From Mesorhizobium ciceri WSM4083 (GTDB taxonomy: Bacteria; Pseudomonadota; Alphaproteobacteria; Rhizobiales; Rhizobiaceae): a DNA stretch of 47,708 nt. The DNA is taken from assembly GCF_000519305.1 (NCBI RefSeq), contig NZ_JAFG01000018.1, positions 1-47,708 on the forward strand, written 5' to 3'. The notes under the pieces were generated by a model that worked only from the letters and a program-made list of their open reading frames with translations, did not search any database and was not told the DNA's origin. The position numbers were made by a program, and so were the translations under genes. This document shows, piece after piece, positions 33,657 through 42,071 of this stretch (positions within the stretch are counted from its first letter, which is position 1; each line of letters opens with the position of its first letter).

Positions 33657-35057
33657 TCAGGGCGAAGTCGGACTCAATCTGATGACTCCAACGTCGTTCT
33701 CGATCGCTATTTGGGTTCCAAACGGGTCCGAGAGCTTCTGAAGACGCTCCAGTATGTCATTTGCTTGCGACCCAGTGACCAGCTGCGGGATGCCCCGGTT
33801 GGCAAACCTCTTCGAGTAACCGAGCTCGACCGGATAAAGCCGCAATTTAGCAAGCTGGTTGTGCTCAAAGCAGCTGACTGCGATAACGCTCTCATAATAG
33901 ACCGGGGCGGCGAGCGCACCTACAAACCCTTCTGCCGTCGGATATCCCTTTGCCTCTTCGTCGACCGTCACCTCGGCATCCGTGTCGACTCGCGGGTCCC
34001 TGCCATAGGCCTCGAACATGTCAGCCCCGACGGGCGTCCGGAGGTCATCATAGAAGAAATTCCCCAAGCTATAGAAGACGGGCCGCCCCTTGAAGATCTC
34101 AATGCCGCGCAAGAGATGTGGTCCGTGTCCGATATATGCGTCTGCCCCCGCATCAATAAGCTTATGCGCAAGTGATTGTTCATAGTCAGCTGGCTCTTGG
34201 CTCCAATTCCCGGGGTTGTGACAATGGTTCGTGACGATACAGAAGTCGGAGAACTGCTTGCCCCGGCGAACGTTTCGTAGAATGTCGGCGACATCGCGCG
34301 GGTCTGCTTCGTAGCTGTAGCCAACCTTGTTGCCTATCTTATATGTCGTCCCGTCGACCATGACCCGGCTCGAATCCGTTTCGCCGGCCTTGTGGTCTGG
34401 CAAAGCATCACGTACCTGCCTCAAACTCTCAAGCATCTCCGGCGGCACGACGATGCTTTTGGCTAAACGAAGTGCATTGAGCCCTGGTCTGCCGGGAGCC
34501 TCGCCGGCGGAATCGCACGCTCGAGACATTGGCGCAAACGATGTAGCCAATGACACCAATGCCGCGCGACCGCGTGCGGTTTCCAAAAAGCGGGCGGCGC
34601 CAGCTTGTGCGAGATTCTCGCCAGCACCTGCATGGACGATACCGCTCTCATCCAGCACTCGGCTCGTCTCGCGCATGCCTTCAAGACCCCAGTCAAGTGT
34701 GTGGTTGTTCGCGCGACCGACGATGTTGAACCCCATCGTCTTCAAATCAGGTCCCAGTTCCGGTACACTGACGTGATACGCACCGCCGTGCTCAGCCTCC
34801 GGACTTCCTTTGAACTTTCGGATATCGAAGATCAGGGTTTCCATGTTGCCGAAAGTGACATCGGCATCACGAAGAATCTTGACGATGTCGCTGAAGCCGG
34901 GATGTTCGTATCTGGTCAGTGGTCGCGATACGATGAGATCGCCGACTGCCACCATCGTGAAGCCGTTCGCGACGTTCGTTGCAATCGAACCGACCGTATC
35001 ATAGTAGCCACCCAGTTGCCCCAGATGAGAACCGATCTGGTGTGTGTATTCTGCCAT
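33657..35057 (-). CDS. CapA-family (PGA_cap) metallophosphatase-like protein
   Basis: 466 residues from ATG 35057; a longer frame upstream overlaps the transporter gene and has no family match. The CapA/PgsA fold motifs are in order: VAVGDLIVSRPL, VTFGNMETL, GRANNHTLDWG, IVTNHCHNPGNW and IGHGPHLLRGIEIFKGRPVFYSLGNFFYDD. The family is related to calcineurin-like metallophosphoesterases and is named after poly-gamma-glutamate capsule biosynthesis, but most members are uncharacterised. No signal peptide is seen, so it is probably cytoplasmic. It is the last gene of a six-gene operon with a peptide-type ABC transporter, 50 bases after the ATPase gene. The last few residues lie against an IS481 fragment and may not be original. 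A role in processing an imported peptide is inference. Confidence 0.88.
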   Translation of the reverse strand: MAEYTHQIGSHLGQLGGYYDTVGSIATNVANGFTMVAVGDLIVSRPLTRYEHPGFSDIVKILRDADVTFGNMETLIFDIRKFKGSPEAEHGGAYHVSVPELGPDLKTMGFNIVGRANNHTLDWGLEGMRETSRVLDESGIVHAGAGENLAQAGAARFLETARGRAALVSLATSFAPMSRACDSAGEAPGRPGLNALRLAKSIVVPPEMLESLRQVRDALPDHKAGETDSSRVMVDGTTYKIGNKVGYSYEADPRDVADILRNVRRGKQFSDFCIVTNHCHNPGNWSQEPADYEQSLAHKLIDAGADAYIGHGPHLLRGIEIFKGRPVFYSLGNFFYDDLRTPVGADMFEAYGRDPRVDTDAEVTVDEEAKGYPTAEGFVGALAAPVYYESVIAVSCFEHNQLAKLRLYPVELGYSKRFANRGIPQLVTGSQANDILERLQKLSDPFGTQIAIENDVGVIRLSPTSP

Positions 35058-35107
35058 TGTTTTTTCTCTTCTTTTGCTGAATTTGGCAAACAATGCTCGG
35101 TGTCGTG

Positions 35108-36181
35108 TCAGCGCGGCACTCGAGATGCTTGAGCGGAATGACTTTCTGACATAGCCACAGGATCGAGCGTATGATCGCCCTTTACAGCCGGCTGGATCGG
35201 CATGCCTGTAGCCGGAGCGCGCACATGACAGGCCACGACGCGCCCGTCCGCCATTGGCACCAAAGGTGGCACTTCGATGCAGCAACGCTCGATCGCGAGC
35301 GGGCAGCGCGGGTGGAACGCGCACCCAGTCGGCGGATTGATGGGGCTAGGCACCTCACCCTCCACGGACGCCTCCAGCCGAACCCGCGTCGGATCCGGAA
35401 CCGGAGCGGCGGCAATCAGCGCCTCGGTGTAGGGATGGACCGGTTTTGCGAAGAGCGCCTCGCTCGGGGCGAGCTCCACGATCCGCCCCAGGTACATGAC
35501 GGCAACGCGATGCGCGATATGCTCCACGACGCCGAGGTCATGTGAGATGAAGACGAAGGCGATGCCCATCTGCTGCTGTAGATCCAGAAGCAGATTTAAG
35601 ATCTGCGCCTGCACGGAGACGTCGAGGGCTGACACCGCCTCGTCGGCGATGATGAGTGAGGGCTTGAGCGACAGCGCGCGTGCAATGCCGAGCCGCTGGC
35701 GCTGACCGCCCGACAATTCGGATGGGAGCCTGTTCATCATCTCAGGCGCCATTCCGACTTGTCGGAGAAGGTCCGCGGCGAGTGCCTGGCGCTGCTTCCG
35801 GCTGAGGCGCTCAAAGTTCTCGACAGGCTCAGTAATGATCTGTCCAGCCGTGAGGCGCGGATTTAGCGACGAGTAAGGATCCTGAAAGACCATCTGCATC
35901 CGACGGCGCCAGGCGCGAAGCGCGTCCTTCTTGAGGCTCGCAATATCGGTCCCATCTATTAGCACCCGCCCGCCCGTCGGCTCTACGAGCCGCATCAAGA
36001 GCCGCGCGACGGTGGACTTGCCACAACCGGATTCCCCAACGATACAGAGCGTCTCGCCTGCCTCGACGGAAAAGGATACATCCTCCACCGCCCGGATCAC
36101 CGGAATGCCTTTCTTGAAGATTCCCGCGCCGAGAGGATAATGCTTGGTCAGATTTTCGACTTTCAGCAAAGGACCACTCAT
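35108..36181 (-). CDS. Peptide/opine ABC transporter ATPase, OppF/DppF type
   Basis: 357 residues from ATG 36181, overlapping the stop of the preceding ATPase gene by four bases. Walker A GESGCGKS at 49-56, Q-loop FQDPYSSLNPR, signature LSGGQRQR at 156-163, Walker B LIIADE at 176-181 and a switch His in FISHDLG. The C-terminal oligopeptide/dipeptide domain has CAFHPRCPLAIERC. The D-loop region reads DEAVSALD rather than the common DEPVSALD, a minor change. It pairs with the OppD-type ATPase to power the importer. Confidence 0.96.
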   Translation of the reverse strand: MSGPLLKVENLTKHYPLGAGIFKKGIPVIRAVEDVSFSVEAGETLCIVGESGCGKSTVARLLMRLVEPTGGRVLIDGTDIASLKKDALRAWRRRMQMVFQDPYSSLNPRLTAGQIITEPVENFERLSRKQRQALAADLLRQVGMAPEMMNRLPSELSGGQRQRLGIARALSLKPSLIIADEAVSALDVSVQAQILNLLLDLQQQMGIAFVFISHDLGVVEHIAHRVAVMYLGRIVELAPSEALFAKPVHPYTEALIAAAPVPDPTRVRLEASVEGEVPSPINPPTGCAFHPRCPLAIERCCIEVPPLVPMADGRVVACHVRAPATGMPIQPAVKGDHTLDPVAMSESHSAQASRVPR

Positions 36182-37185
36182 GCGCCCATCACCTCTTCGG
36201 CGCGCCAGCAAGCCGCGGCGTGGCTCGACCCGACATCACGCAGGACGGGCGTGTTCTCGCGGCAAATATCGATCGCGAACGGGCAGCGAGGCGCGAAGCT
36301 GCAGCCCACAATGGGCTCGCGCAGACTTGGCACGATGCCGGGGATTTCCGGAAGGCGGCGCTGTCGGCCGCGCCGCCGGTCAGGGACTGAGCGCATGAGG
36401 CCCTGAGTGTAGGGGTGCGCCGGACGCGCAAACAGATCTAACACGTTCGCTTGTTCTACGATCCGGCCAGCATACATGACAATCACGCGTTGGCATGTCT
36501 CGGCTACAACACCCAGATCGTGCGTGATGAACATGACGGCTGTTCCGGTGCGCTCTTTCAGATCGACGATGAGCCGCAAGATCTGTGCCTGGATAGTGAC
36601 GTCGAGGGCCGTCGTCGGCTCGTCAGCGATCAACAGTTCTGGTGAGCAGGCGAGGGCCATGGCGATCATTGCGCGCTGGCGCATCCCGCCTGACATTTCG
36701 TGAGGATAGTTGTAAACGCGACGCTCGGGGTCAGCGATGCGGACGAGACGAAGCATCTCCTCGGCCTTCGCCATGGCAACGGACCGCGAGGCCTTGGTGT
36801 GGATCTGAACCGCCTCGGCGATCTGGCGACCGACAGTATAGACAGGGTTCAGGCTCGTCATCGGCTCCTGGAAGATCATGGCGATCTGGTCGCCGCGAAC
36901 CTTTCGCATCTCCCGATCGGACAGTTCAAGAAGGTCGGTTCCGTGAAATAGAATCTCGCCACGGACGGTCCTGGCGGATAGCTTCGGCAGCAGGCGAAGG
37001 ATGGAGAGAGCGGTAACACTCTTTCCGCACCCGGATTCGCCGACGACGCCGAGCGTCTCGCCTTTTTTCACCTGGAAGCTGATGCCGCCCAAGGCGCGGG
37101 TGACGCTTTCCTCGCCGTAAAAGTGCGTCTCAAGGTCGCGAACGTCGAGAAGCACATCATCCTCTGCAGATTCTCGCATCAGCAT
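36178..37185 (-). CDS. Peptide/opine ABC transporter ATPase, OppD/DppD type
   Basis: 335 residues from ATG 37185, one base after the permease stop; a longer frame reaches into that gene. Walker A GESGCGKS at 49-56, MIFQEPMTSLNP, the signature MSGGMRQR, Walker B LLIADEPTTALD and FITHDLGVV. The C-terminal domain (GCSFAPRCPFAIDIC) is that of oligopeptide ATPases. It forms the heterodimeric motor with the next gene. Confidence 0.96.
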   Translation of the reverse strand: MLMRESAEDDVLLDVRDLETHFYGEESVTRALGGISFQVKKGETLGVVGESGCGKSVTALSILRLLPKLSARTVRGEILFHGTDLLELSDREMRKVRGDQIAMIFQEPMTSLNPVYTVGRQIAEAVQIHTKASRSVAMAKAEEMLRLVRIADPERRVYNYPHEMSGGMRQRAMIAMALACSPELLIADEPTTALDVTIQAQILRLIVDLKERTGTAVMFITHDLGVVAETCQRVIVMYAGRIVEQANVLDLFARPAHPYTQGLMRSVPDRRRGRQRRLPEIPGIVPSLREPIVGCSFAPRCPFAIDICRENTPVLRDVGSSHAAACWRAEEVMGA

Positions 37186-37186
37186 G

Positions 37187-38068
37187 TCAGTGTCTCCGCT
37201 TTGAGCGGGGATCGAACATATCGCGCAAACCATCCCCAAGCAGGTTGACCGCAAGGACCGTCACGGCAAGGCAGATACCTGGGGCGAAGATCGTCATCGG
37301 GGCTATGCCCAGATACAAGCGCGAACTGGCGATCATGTTGCCCCAGCTCGGAATCTCGGGCGGCACGCCCACGCCAAGGAAGCTTAGACCGGCTTCTGTC
37401 AGAATCGCATCTGCACAGACGATGGCGCTCTGGACCATAAGAGACGGAATGGTGCTCGGGAGGATATGGCGGCACAACACCTTGGGTAGGCGCGCGCCGC
37501 CGCAGAGCGCGGCCTCCACATAGGGACGCTCCCGCACACCTAGAACCACCGAGCGAACCAGCCGTGTGATGCTTGGCAACTGGGGTATCGTAATGGCGAC
37601 GATGAGGATGCCGATCCCGGGGCCGGTAAGGGCAATGAGCGCGATGGCCAGTAGAATCGTTGGGATCGACATCAGGGCGTCCATCAGCCGCATGACGACG
37701 TTATCAAAGCTGCGGACATACCCAGCGACAACACCGATCAGGAGCCCGGCCAGAGTCGCACAGACCGCTGAGATCAACCCGACCATCAAGGAGATGCGCG
37801 CCCCGATGATCGTTCGGGCAAATACGTCACGGCCCAGATTGTCGGTTCCGAACCACATCTCGGCGGAAGGCGGCTGGAGGCGTCGGTAGGGATCCATATT
37901 CACCGGATCTCCGGCGTAAAGCGGGGCGGCAAGCGCCAGGACGATCAGGAGCAAAAGGAGACCGCCGCCTATCAGGACCTGCGTGTGCCGTCTTGCGAGA
38001 CGGGACAGGGTGGATATTCGGAAACGGCCCGTCGGGACGTATTTAACTGGCGCAGAGAGGAGCGTCAT
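37187..38068 (-). CDS. Peptide/opine ABC transporter permease, DppC type
   Basis: 293 residues from ATG 38068. A cytoplasmic N-terminus is followed by a membrane helix (VLIGGGLLLLLIVLALAAP), then the binding-protein-dependent permease domain with five more helices and the EAA-type loop EAALCGGARLPKVLCRHILP that contacts the ATPases. N-terminal motif MWFGTDNLGRDVFARTIIGAR is typical of DppC. It follows the DppB gene by two bases. Confidence 0.96.
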   Translation of the reverse strand: MTLLSAPVKYVPTGRFRISTLSRLARRHTQVLIGGGLLLLLIVLALAAPLYAGDPVNMDPYRRLQPPSAEMWFGTDNLGRDVFARTIIGARISLMVGLISAVCATLAGLLIGVVAGYVRSFDNVVMRLMDALMSIPTILLAIALIALTGPGIGILIVAITIPQLPSITRLVRSVVLGVRERPYVEAALCGGARLPKVLCRHILPSTIPSLMVQSAIVCADAILTEAGLSFLGVGVPPEIPSWGNMIASSRLYLGIAPMTIFAPGICLAVTVLAVNLLGDGLRDMFDPRSKRRH

Positions 38069-38070
38069 AA

Positions 38071-39012
38071 TCAGTACCGGATACGGGGGTCGACTAGAGT
38101 GTAGGAAAGATCGACCACGAGGTTGATGAGCACGTACAGGCCCGAAACGAGGATGAGCACGCCTTGAATGAGAGGGTAGTCGCGGCTGTCGAGTGCATCG
38201 ACGACCAGGCGTCCGATACCGGGTATGTTGAACACAGTTTCCGTGATGACGACGCCAGAAATTAGATAGGCGAAGCTTATGCCGATCACCGTCAGGATTG
38301 GAACGCCTGCATTCTTCAAAGCATGGTGGAAAAGCATGGCATAGGACGAAGCACCCTTAGCGGCGGCCGTTCGCATATAGTCTTCCGACAGAACCTCTAG
38401 TATGCTCGCGCGCGTGACCCTGGCGATGAAAGCTATGTAAGGAATACCTAAAGCCAGTGTAGGCAGGATCAGATGCACAAACCATGGCCCAAAGCCGTTT
38501 TCGATTGGCTTGTAGCCCTGGACCGGCAGCCAGTGGGTCCGAATAGAGAATATGTACAGGAGAAAGAAGCCAACGACAAACACCGGGACAGAAAAACCAA
38601 GTGTCGCGAAGACCGTTAGGATGCGGTCAACAAGACCGCCCGCTCGCCACCCGGCAAGAATGCCGAAGGAAACCCCAACCGTTACCGAAAGGATGATCGT
38701 CAGGATCGAAATAGAAATGGTCGGTTCTAGCCGCAGTGAAATGAGCTCAAGAACCGGTCGCCCCGATAAAAGTGAGGTCCCAAAGTCGCCGGCGAGGATG
38801 CCGAGAACCCAATGCACGAACTGGACTGGCATCGGCTCGTTAAGTCCAAGCTGTTCGCGGATGGCGGCGATCACCTGTGGCGAGGCCTTGTCGCCTGCGA
38901 TGATGGCCGCTGGATCACCAGGCGCCAGCCTAAGAAGCAGGAAGACAAAGATCCCGACCATCGCCATGACGGCGATGGTCGAAACTAACCTGCGAAGGAT
39001 ATAGGCTGCCAC
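38071..39012 (-). CDS. Peptide/opine ABC transporter permease, DppB type
   Basis: 313 residues from GTG 39012, which overlaps the TAG of the binding-protein gene by one base; longer frames run into that gene. MAAYILRRLVSTIAVMAMVGIFVFLLLRLAPGDPA is the standard DppB start, with six predicted membrane helices and the EAA-type loop YMRTAAAKGASSYAMLFHHALKN. The C-terminus TLVDPRIRY is standard. It makes the inner-membrane channel with the DppC-type protein. Confidence 0.95.
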   Translation of the reverse strand: MAAYILRRLVSTIAVMAMVGIFVFLLLRLAPGDPAAIIAGDKASPQVIAAIREQLGLNEPMPVQFVHWVLGILAGDFGTSLLSGRPVLELISLRLEPTISISILTIILSVTVGVSFGILAGWRAGGLVDRILTVFATLGFSVPVFVVGFFLLYIFSIRTHWLPVQGYKPIENGFGPWFVHLILPTLALGIPYIAFIARVTRASILEVLSEDYMRTAAAKGASSYAMLFHHALKNAGVPILTVIGISFAYLISGVVITETVFNIPGIGRLVVDALDSRDYPLIQGVLILVSGLYVLINLVVDLSYTLVDPRIRY

Positions 39013-40604
39013 TAAGCTGGAACCTTCTGCATGTTCCACATTGCTGTGAGCGCCGGCATTTCGATGACACCGGTGAGCGTCTTGCGGCGCGCGATTGGCG
39101 CAACGGCTGAGCCCAGTAGAACGGTGCCAACGATGTCCCACTGTATACGTTGCATCTCCCGGGCCAGTGCCTGGCGCTCTTCAAGTGTTCCGACAACTGC
39201 CCATTTGGCCCGAAGAGCCTCATATTCGTCGCTCTTCGGCCAGCCGTACCAACCCTGCTCGCCATTCGCGCTGAGAGTGGGATTGCTGACCGGAGTGCTG
39301 CGGTCATAATCAGACTCGTTCGTCATCATTATGCTCCAGCTGCCGTTCGTCAACAGCTGCGTACGCGTCGCGGAGTCGGCTGGAACCAGGTCGACATTCA
39401 TCCCAATTTTTCGCAGCGTAGCCGCCAGGAACTGCTCCATAACGTTGGCAGCGGCCCAACTGGTGTGTTGGAGAATGACGACTTTCTCGCCCGCGTATCC
39501 AGCCTCGTTAAGGAGCTGCTTGGCCTTTTCTGGGTCGCCACCCTTCTTGTACCACCCCGTATTTTCGTCGTTGGTATAGGGCGTTCGATTCCCGAAAAAC
39601 GAAGTAACGGGGCTGATGTATTCTTGGGCGATGGCGGTACGCATGACTGCCTCCTGATCGATCAGGTGAAGCATCGCTTGGCGCGCCTTGACGTTATCGA
39701 ACGGCTTCTGCAAGCAGTTCATGCGCATGAAATATACATCACCGGCCTTGTTCAACGCCTGGAGTTCAAGGTTGGGGTCGCTCTTGATCACTGGGTAAAG
39801 ATCGGCCGATGGGCTTTGGAGGAAATCGACCTCGCCCGACTGCAAGGCTGCAAAGGCCGTCTGCTGATCGGAGATATTCTCCCGGATGACGCGATCGACA
39901 TTCACGACCTTCCCGCCGGCGAATCCGTCGGACGGCTCCTGGCGCGGTATATACCTTTCATTGCGATCATAGGTGTAGCTTGCGCCTGGTTTGACGAGAG
40001 CTTCATTGAACTTGAATGGCCCTGATCCGATATTCGATGTTACCGCCTCAGTTGCTGGGCGAGTCGCATCTTTTTCGCGCATGATGAACAGGAGCGGCGT
40101 AGACGCGCTCGCCAAGGTTTCGATAAGTAGCCCCAGCGGCTCCTTGAGCGAGATGGTGAAGGTCTTGTCATCCTGCGCCGAGATGTCCGTTGCCCGCTCC
40201 ACGATCAGCCTTCCGCCGGAAGGCACCTGACCCCAGCGACGAATCGAGGCGACACAGTCTGCCGCAGTGACTGGAGTGCCGTCGTGCCAGGTCAGGCCAT
40301 CCCGAAGCTCAAACGTATACTTCTTCTTATCGTCGGAAACGCCCCACTTCCCAACCATTTGGGGCTGAGGCGTCAACTTGGAATCAAGCGCAAACAGCGT
40401 GTCGTAGATCGCCAGGCCGTGATTGCCACTTTCGTAAGTCGTGGAAATGATCGGGTCGAAGGTATCGATGTCCGACATCACCATACGCACCGTCCGGGCC
40501 TCGGGGGGCGTTGTCTGTGCTCGCAGGACAGATGGGATCGATATAACCGTTCCGGCGGCGATGCCCATCTTAACGAGGTGGCGTCGAGAGATTGTCATGT
40601 TCAT
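39012..40604 (-). CDS. Periplasmic binding protein of peptide/opine ABC transporter (SBP family 5)
   Basis: 530 residues from ATG 40604 with AGAAGGGG upstream. The N-terminus SRRHLVKMGIAAGTVISIPSVLRA looks like a twin-arginine or Sec signal peptide with cleavage after LRA. The rest is a family 5 solute-binding protein: DPIISTTYESGNHGLAIYDTLF, WHDGTPVTAADCVASIRRW, LQALNKAGDVYFMRMNCLQKPFDNVKARQA. Family members bind di- or oligopeptides, opines, nickel-chelates or glutathione; the ligand cannot be told here. It is the first gene of the operon and usually the most strongly made. Confidence 0.94.
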   Translation of the reverse strand: MNMTISRRHLVKMGIAAGTVISIPSVLRAQTTPPEARTVRMVMSDIDTFDPIISTTYESGNHGLAIYDTLFALDSKLTPQPQMVGKWGVSDDKKKYTFELRDGLTWHDGTPVTAADCVASIRRWGQVPSGGRLIVERATDISAQDDKTFTISLKEPLGLLIETLASASTPLLFIMREKDATRPATEAVTSNIGSGPFKFNEALVKPGASYTYDRNERYIPRQEPSDGFAGGKVVNVDRVIRENISDQQTAFAALQSGEVDFLQSPSADLYPVIKSDPNLELQALNKAGDVYFMRMNCLQKPFDNVKARQAMLHLIDQEAVMRTAIAQEYISPVTSFFGNRTPYTNDENTGWYKKGGDPEKAKQLLNEAGYAGEKVVILQHTSWAAANVMEQFLAATLRKIGMNVDLVPADSATRTQLLTNGSWSIMMTNESDYDRSTPVSNPTLSANGEQGWYGWPKSDEYEALRAKWAVVGTLEERQALAREMQRIQWDIVGTVLLGSAVAPIARRKTLTGVIEMPALTAMWNMQKVPA

Positions 40605-41129
40605 TTCCCCTTCTTGGTTCAGCAGCGCGATTAATGCACGCGCCTGTCCGCTGGTTGAGTATCGAGAGAGCAGAGCCGACGGGACCTTGCTACCGAGTGG
40701 ACGTCGGCCCAGATCCTGTGGCCTTCCTGCAAGTCCGTCAAGGAAAGGCCATTGGGCCTTCCAAAAGCATCAATGGCCGCTTTTTCGGCGCCTCAGCCCC
40801 ACTGCGGATCGCAAACCAACTCGGCCGGCGACGGAAGACAGCGCCCGACGGCGACACCGGACAAGTCGAGTGCATTAAGCGCCTGCTTTCCTACCCGAAA
40901 GAGCTCATTATTTCATCCCGTTCTGCGGTTTGCACTTCTCACTACTAGATTTTCAACTGCCGCCGGGTTTACGTCAAATTCAGTGTGTATATCGCGTCCA
41001 TCTGGTTTTGAGATGCTCAGATCAACCTACTGCCCCGCAATTCGGCTCGGTGTATTCTGGACCGGGTTTGTGGCTGACGTGCTCCCCATCTTTGGATCGC
41101 CCCGGGCAGGAACTTCCGGGGGTGATGGC
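40605..41129. other. Promoter region of transporter operon and IS3 end
   Basis: About 500 bases with no gene supported. The promoter of the transporter operon should lie in the first part. The last 60-80 bases, just outside the IS3 transposase stop, probably contain the element's end, but no terminal repeat could be confirmed. Confidence 0.4.
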
Positions 41130-41745
41130 TCAAGGCGGAGCGGCCGCCGATGAGCCTTTCATAAGCGATATCGGCGGCTTGTTGCCGATCGCGCTATGGG
41201 GTCGGACTGTGTTGTAGTCCTTACGCCATTCCTCCATCTTGGCACGGGCGTCGTCAAGGCTCAGGAACCAGTGCGCGTTCAGGCATTCCGCGCGGAACTT
41301 TCCATTGAACGATTCGATAAGGGCATTGTCCGTTGGCTTTCCCGGTCGGGAGAAGTCTAGTTCAACACCTTTCTGATAGGCCCACAGGTCGAGGTCGCGG
41401 GAGATGAACTCGGAGCCCTGGCCGACCCGGATCGTCTTCGGATAACCGACCTTCCGGCATGCTCCTTCGAGGGCCACGACCACATCCTCGCCGCGGTAGC
41501 TGAACCGCGGATCGACCACCGGCGAGAAGCGCGAGAAAGTGTCGACGACGGTGAGCACACGGATCTTGCGGCCGGTCGCCAGTTGGTCGTGAACGAAGTC
41601 CATCGCCCAGACCTGGTTGCTCTGCGTCGCATCGGTGCGATCCTCCCGCAGCTTCGCCTTTACCCGACGCTTCGGCGTCTTGTTCCTGAGCTGCAAGCCC
41701 ATCTCCTTGTAAAGACGATAGATTCGCTTCGGTGAGACCGCCCTA
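41130..41745 (-). pseudogene. IS3-family (IS407-type) OrfB, truncated and catalytically dead
   Basis: Only the last 205 codons remain, from KRIYRLYKEMGLQLRNKTPKRR to the C-terminus. The DDE integrase core has the first Asp (WAMDFVHDQLATG) and the Glu (NALIESFNGKFRAEC), but the second catalytic site reads RVGQGSEF where the family has VDNGSEF, so the Asp is now Gly. Together with the missing 5' end and OrfA this element cannot move. Confidence 0.88.
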
Positions 41746-41858
41746 TGCCCGTGACGAACTCGACGGCAAGGTCTGTGGCTCTCGCTGTGCGTGTCCTTCG
41801 ACATCGATGTTTGGAAAGTGCGATGCGACCCGTACAGGCCGCATGTGCGTCAACCTCA

Positions 41859-41874
41859 ATCTCGTTTCTAGATG
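41859..41874 (-). repeat. Dispersed repeat, copy B (inverted)
   Basis: Reverse complement of CATCTAGAAACGAGAT at 33329-33344; flanking similarity as described there. It lies between the IS3 relic and the serine hydrolase gene. Confidence 0.6.
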
Positions 41875-41902
41875 ACCATAATATAAAAACTGTGCTTGAC
41901 AC

Positions 41903-41950
41903 ATCGCATCTATCGCCTTTCTGATCATCGCATCTATAACCTTTCTGATC
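41903..41950 (+). repeat. Two tandem 24-bp direct repeats upstream of serine hydrolase
   Basis: Two units of 24 bases (41903-41926 and 41927-41950) are identical at 22 positions; both begin ATCGCATCTAT and end CTTTCTGATC. A TTGACA at 41896-41901 precedes the first unit. The pair lies 120 bases upstream of the serine hydrolase start and may be an operator or part of its promoter. Confidence 0.6.
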
Positions 41951-42071
41951 TTCGAGTAACGCTTAGATTGCACAGCGCCAATTTGGGGTTCGAAATACTG
42001 GTCGTTAGCCATCAAATAATATCGAGCGTTACGAATCGGTCTCCAATAGGCAAATCACAGGAAACGACCAT

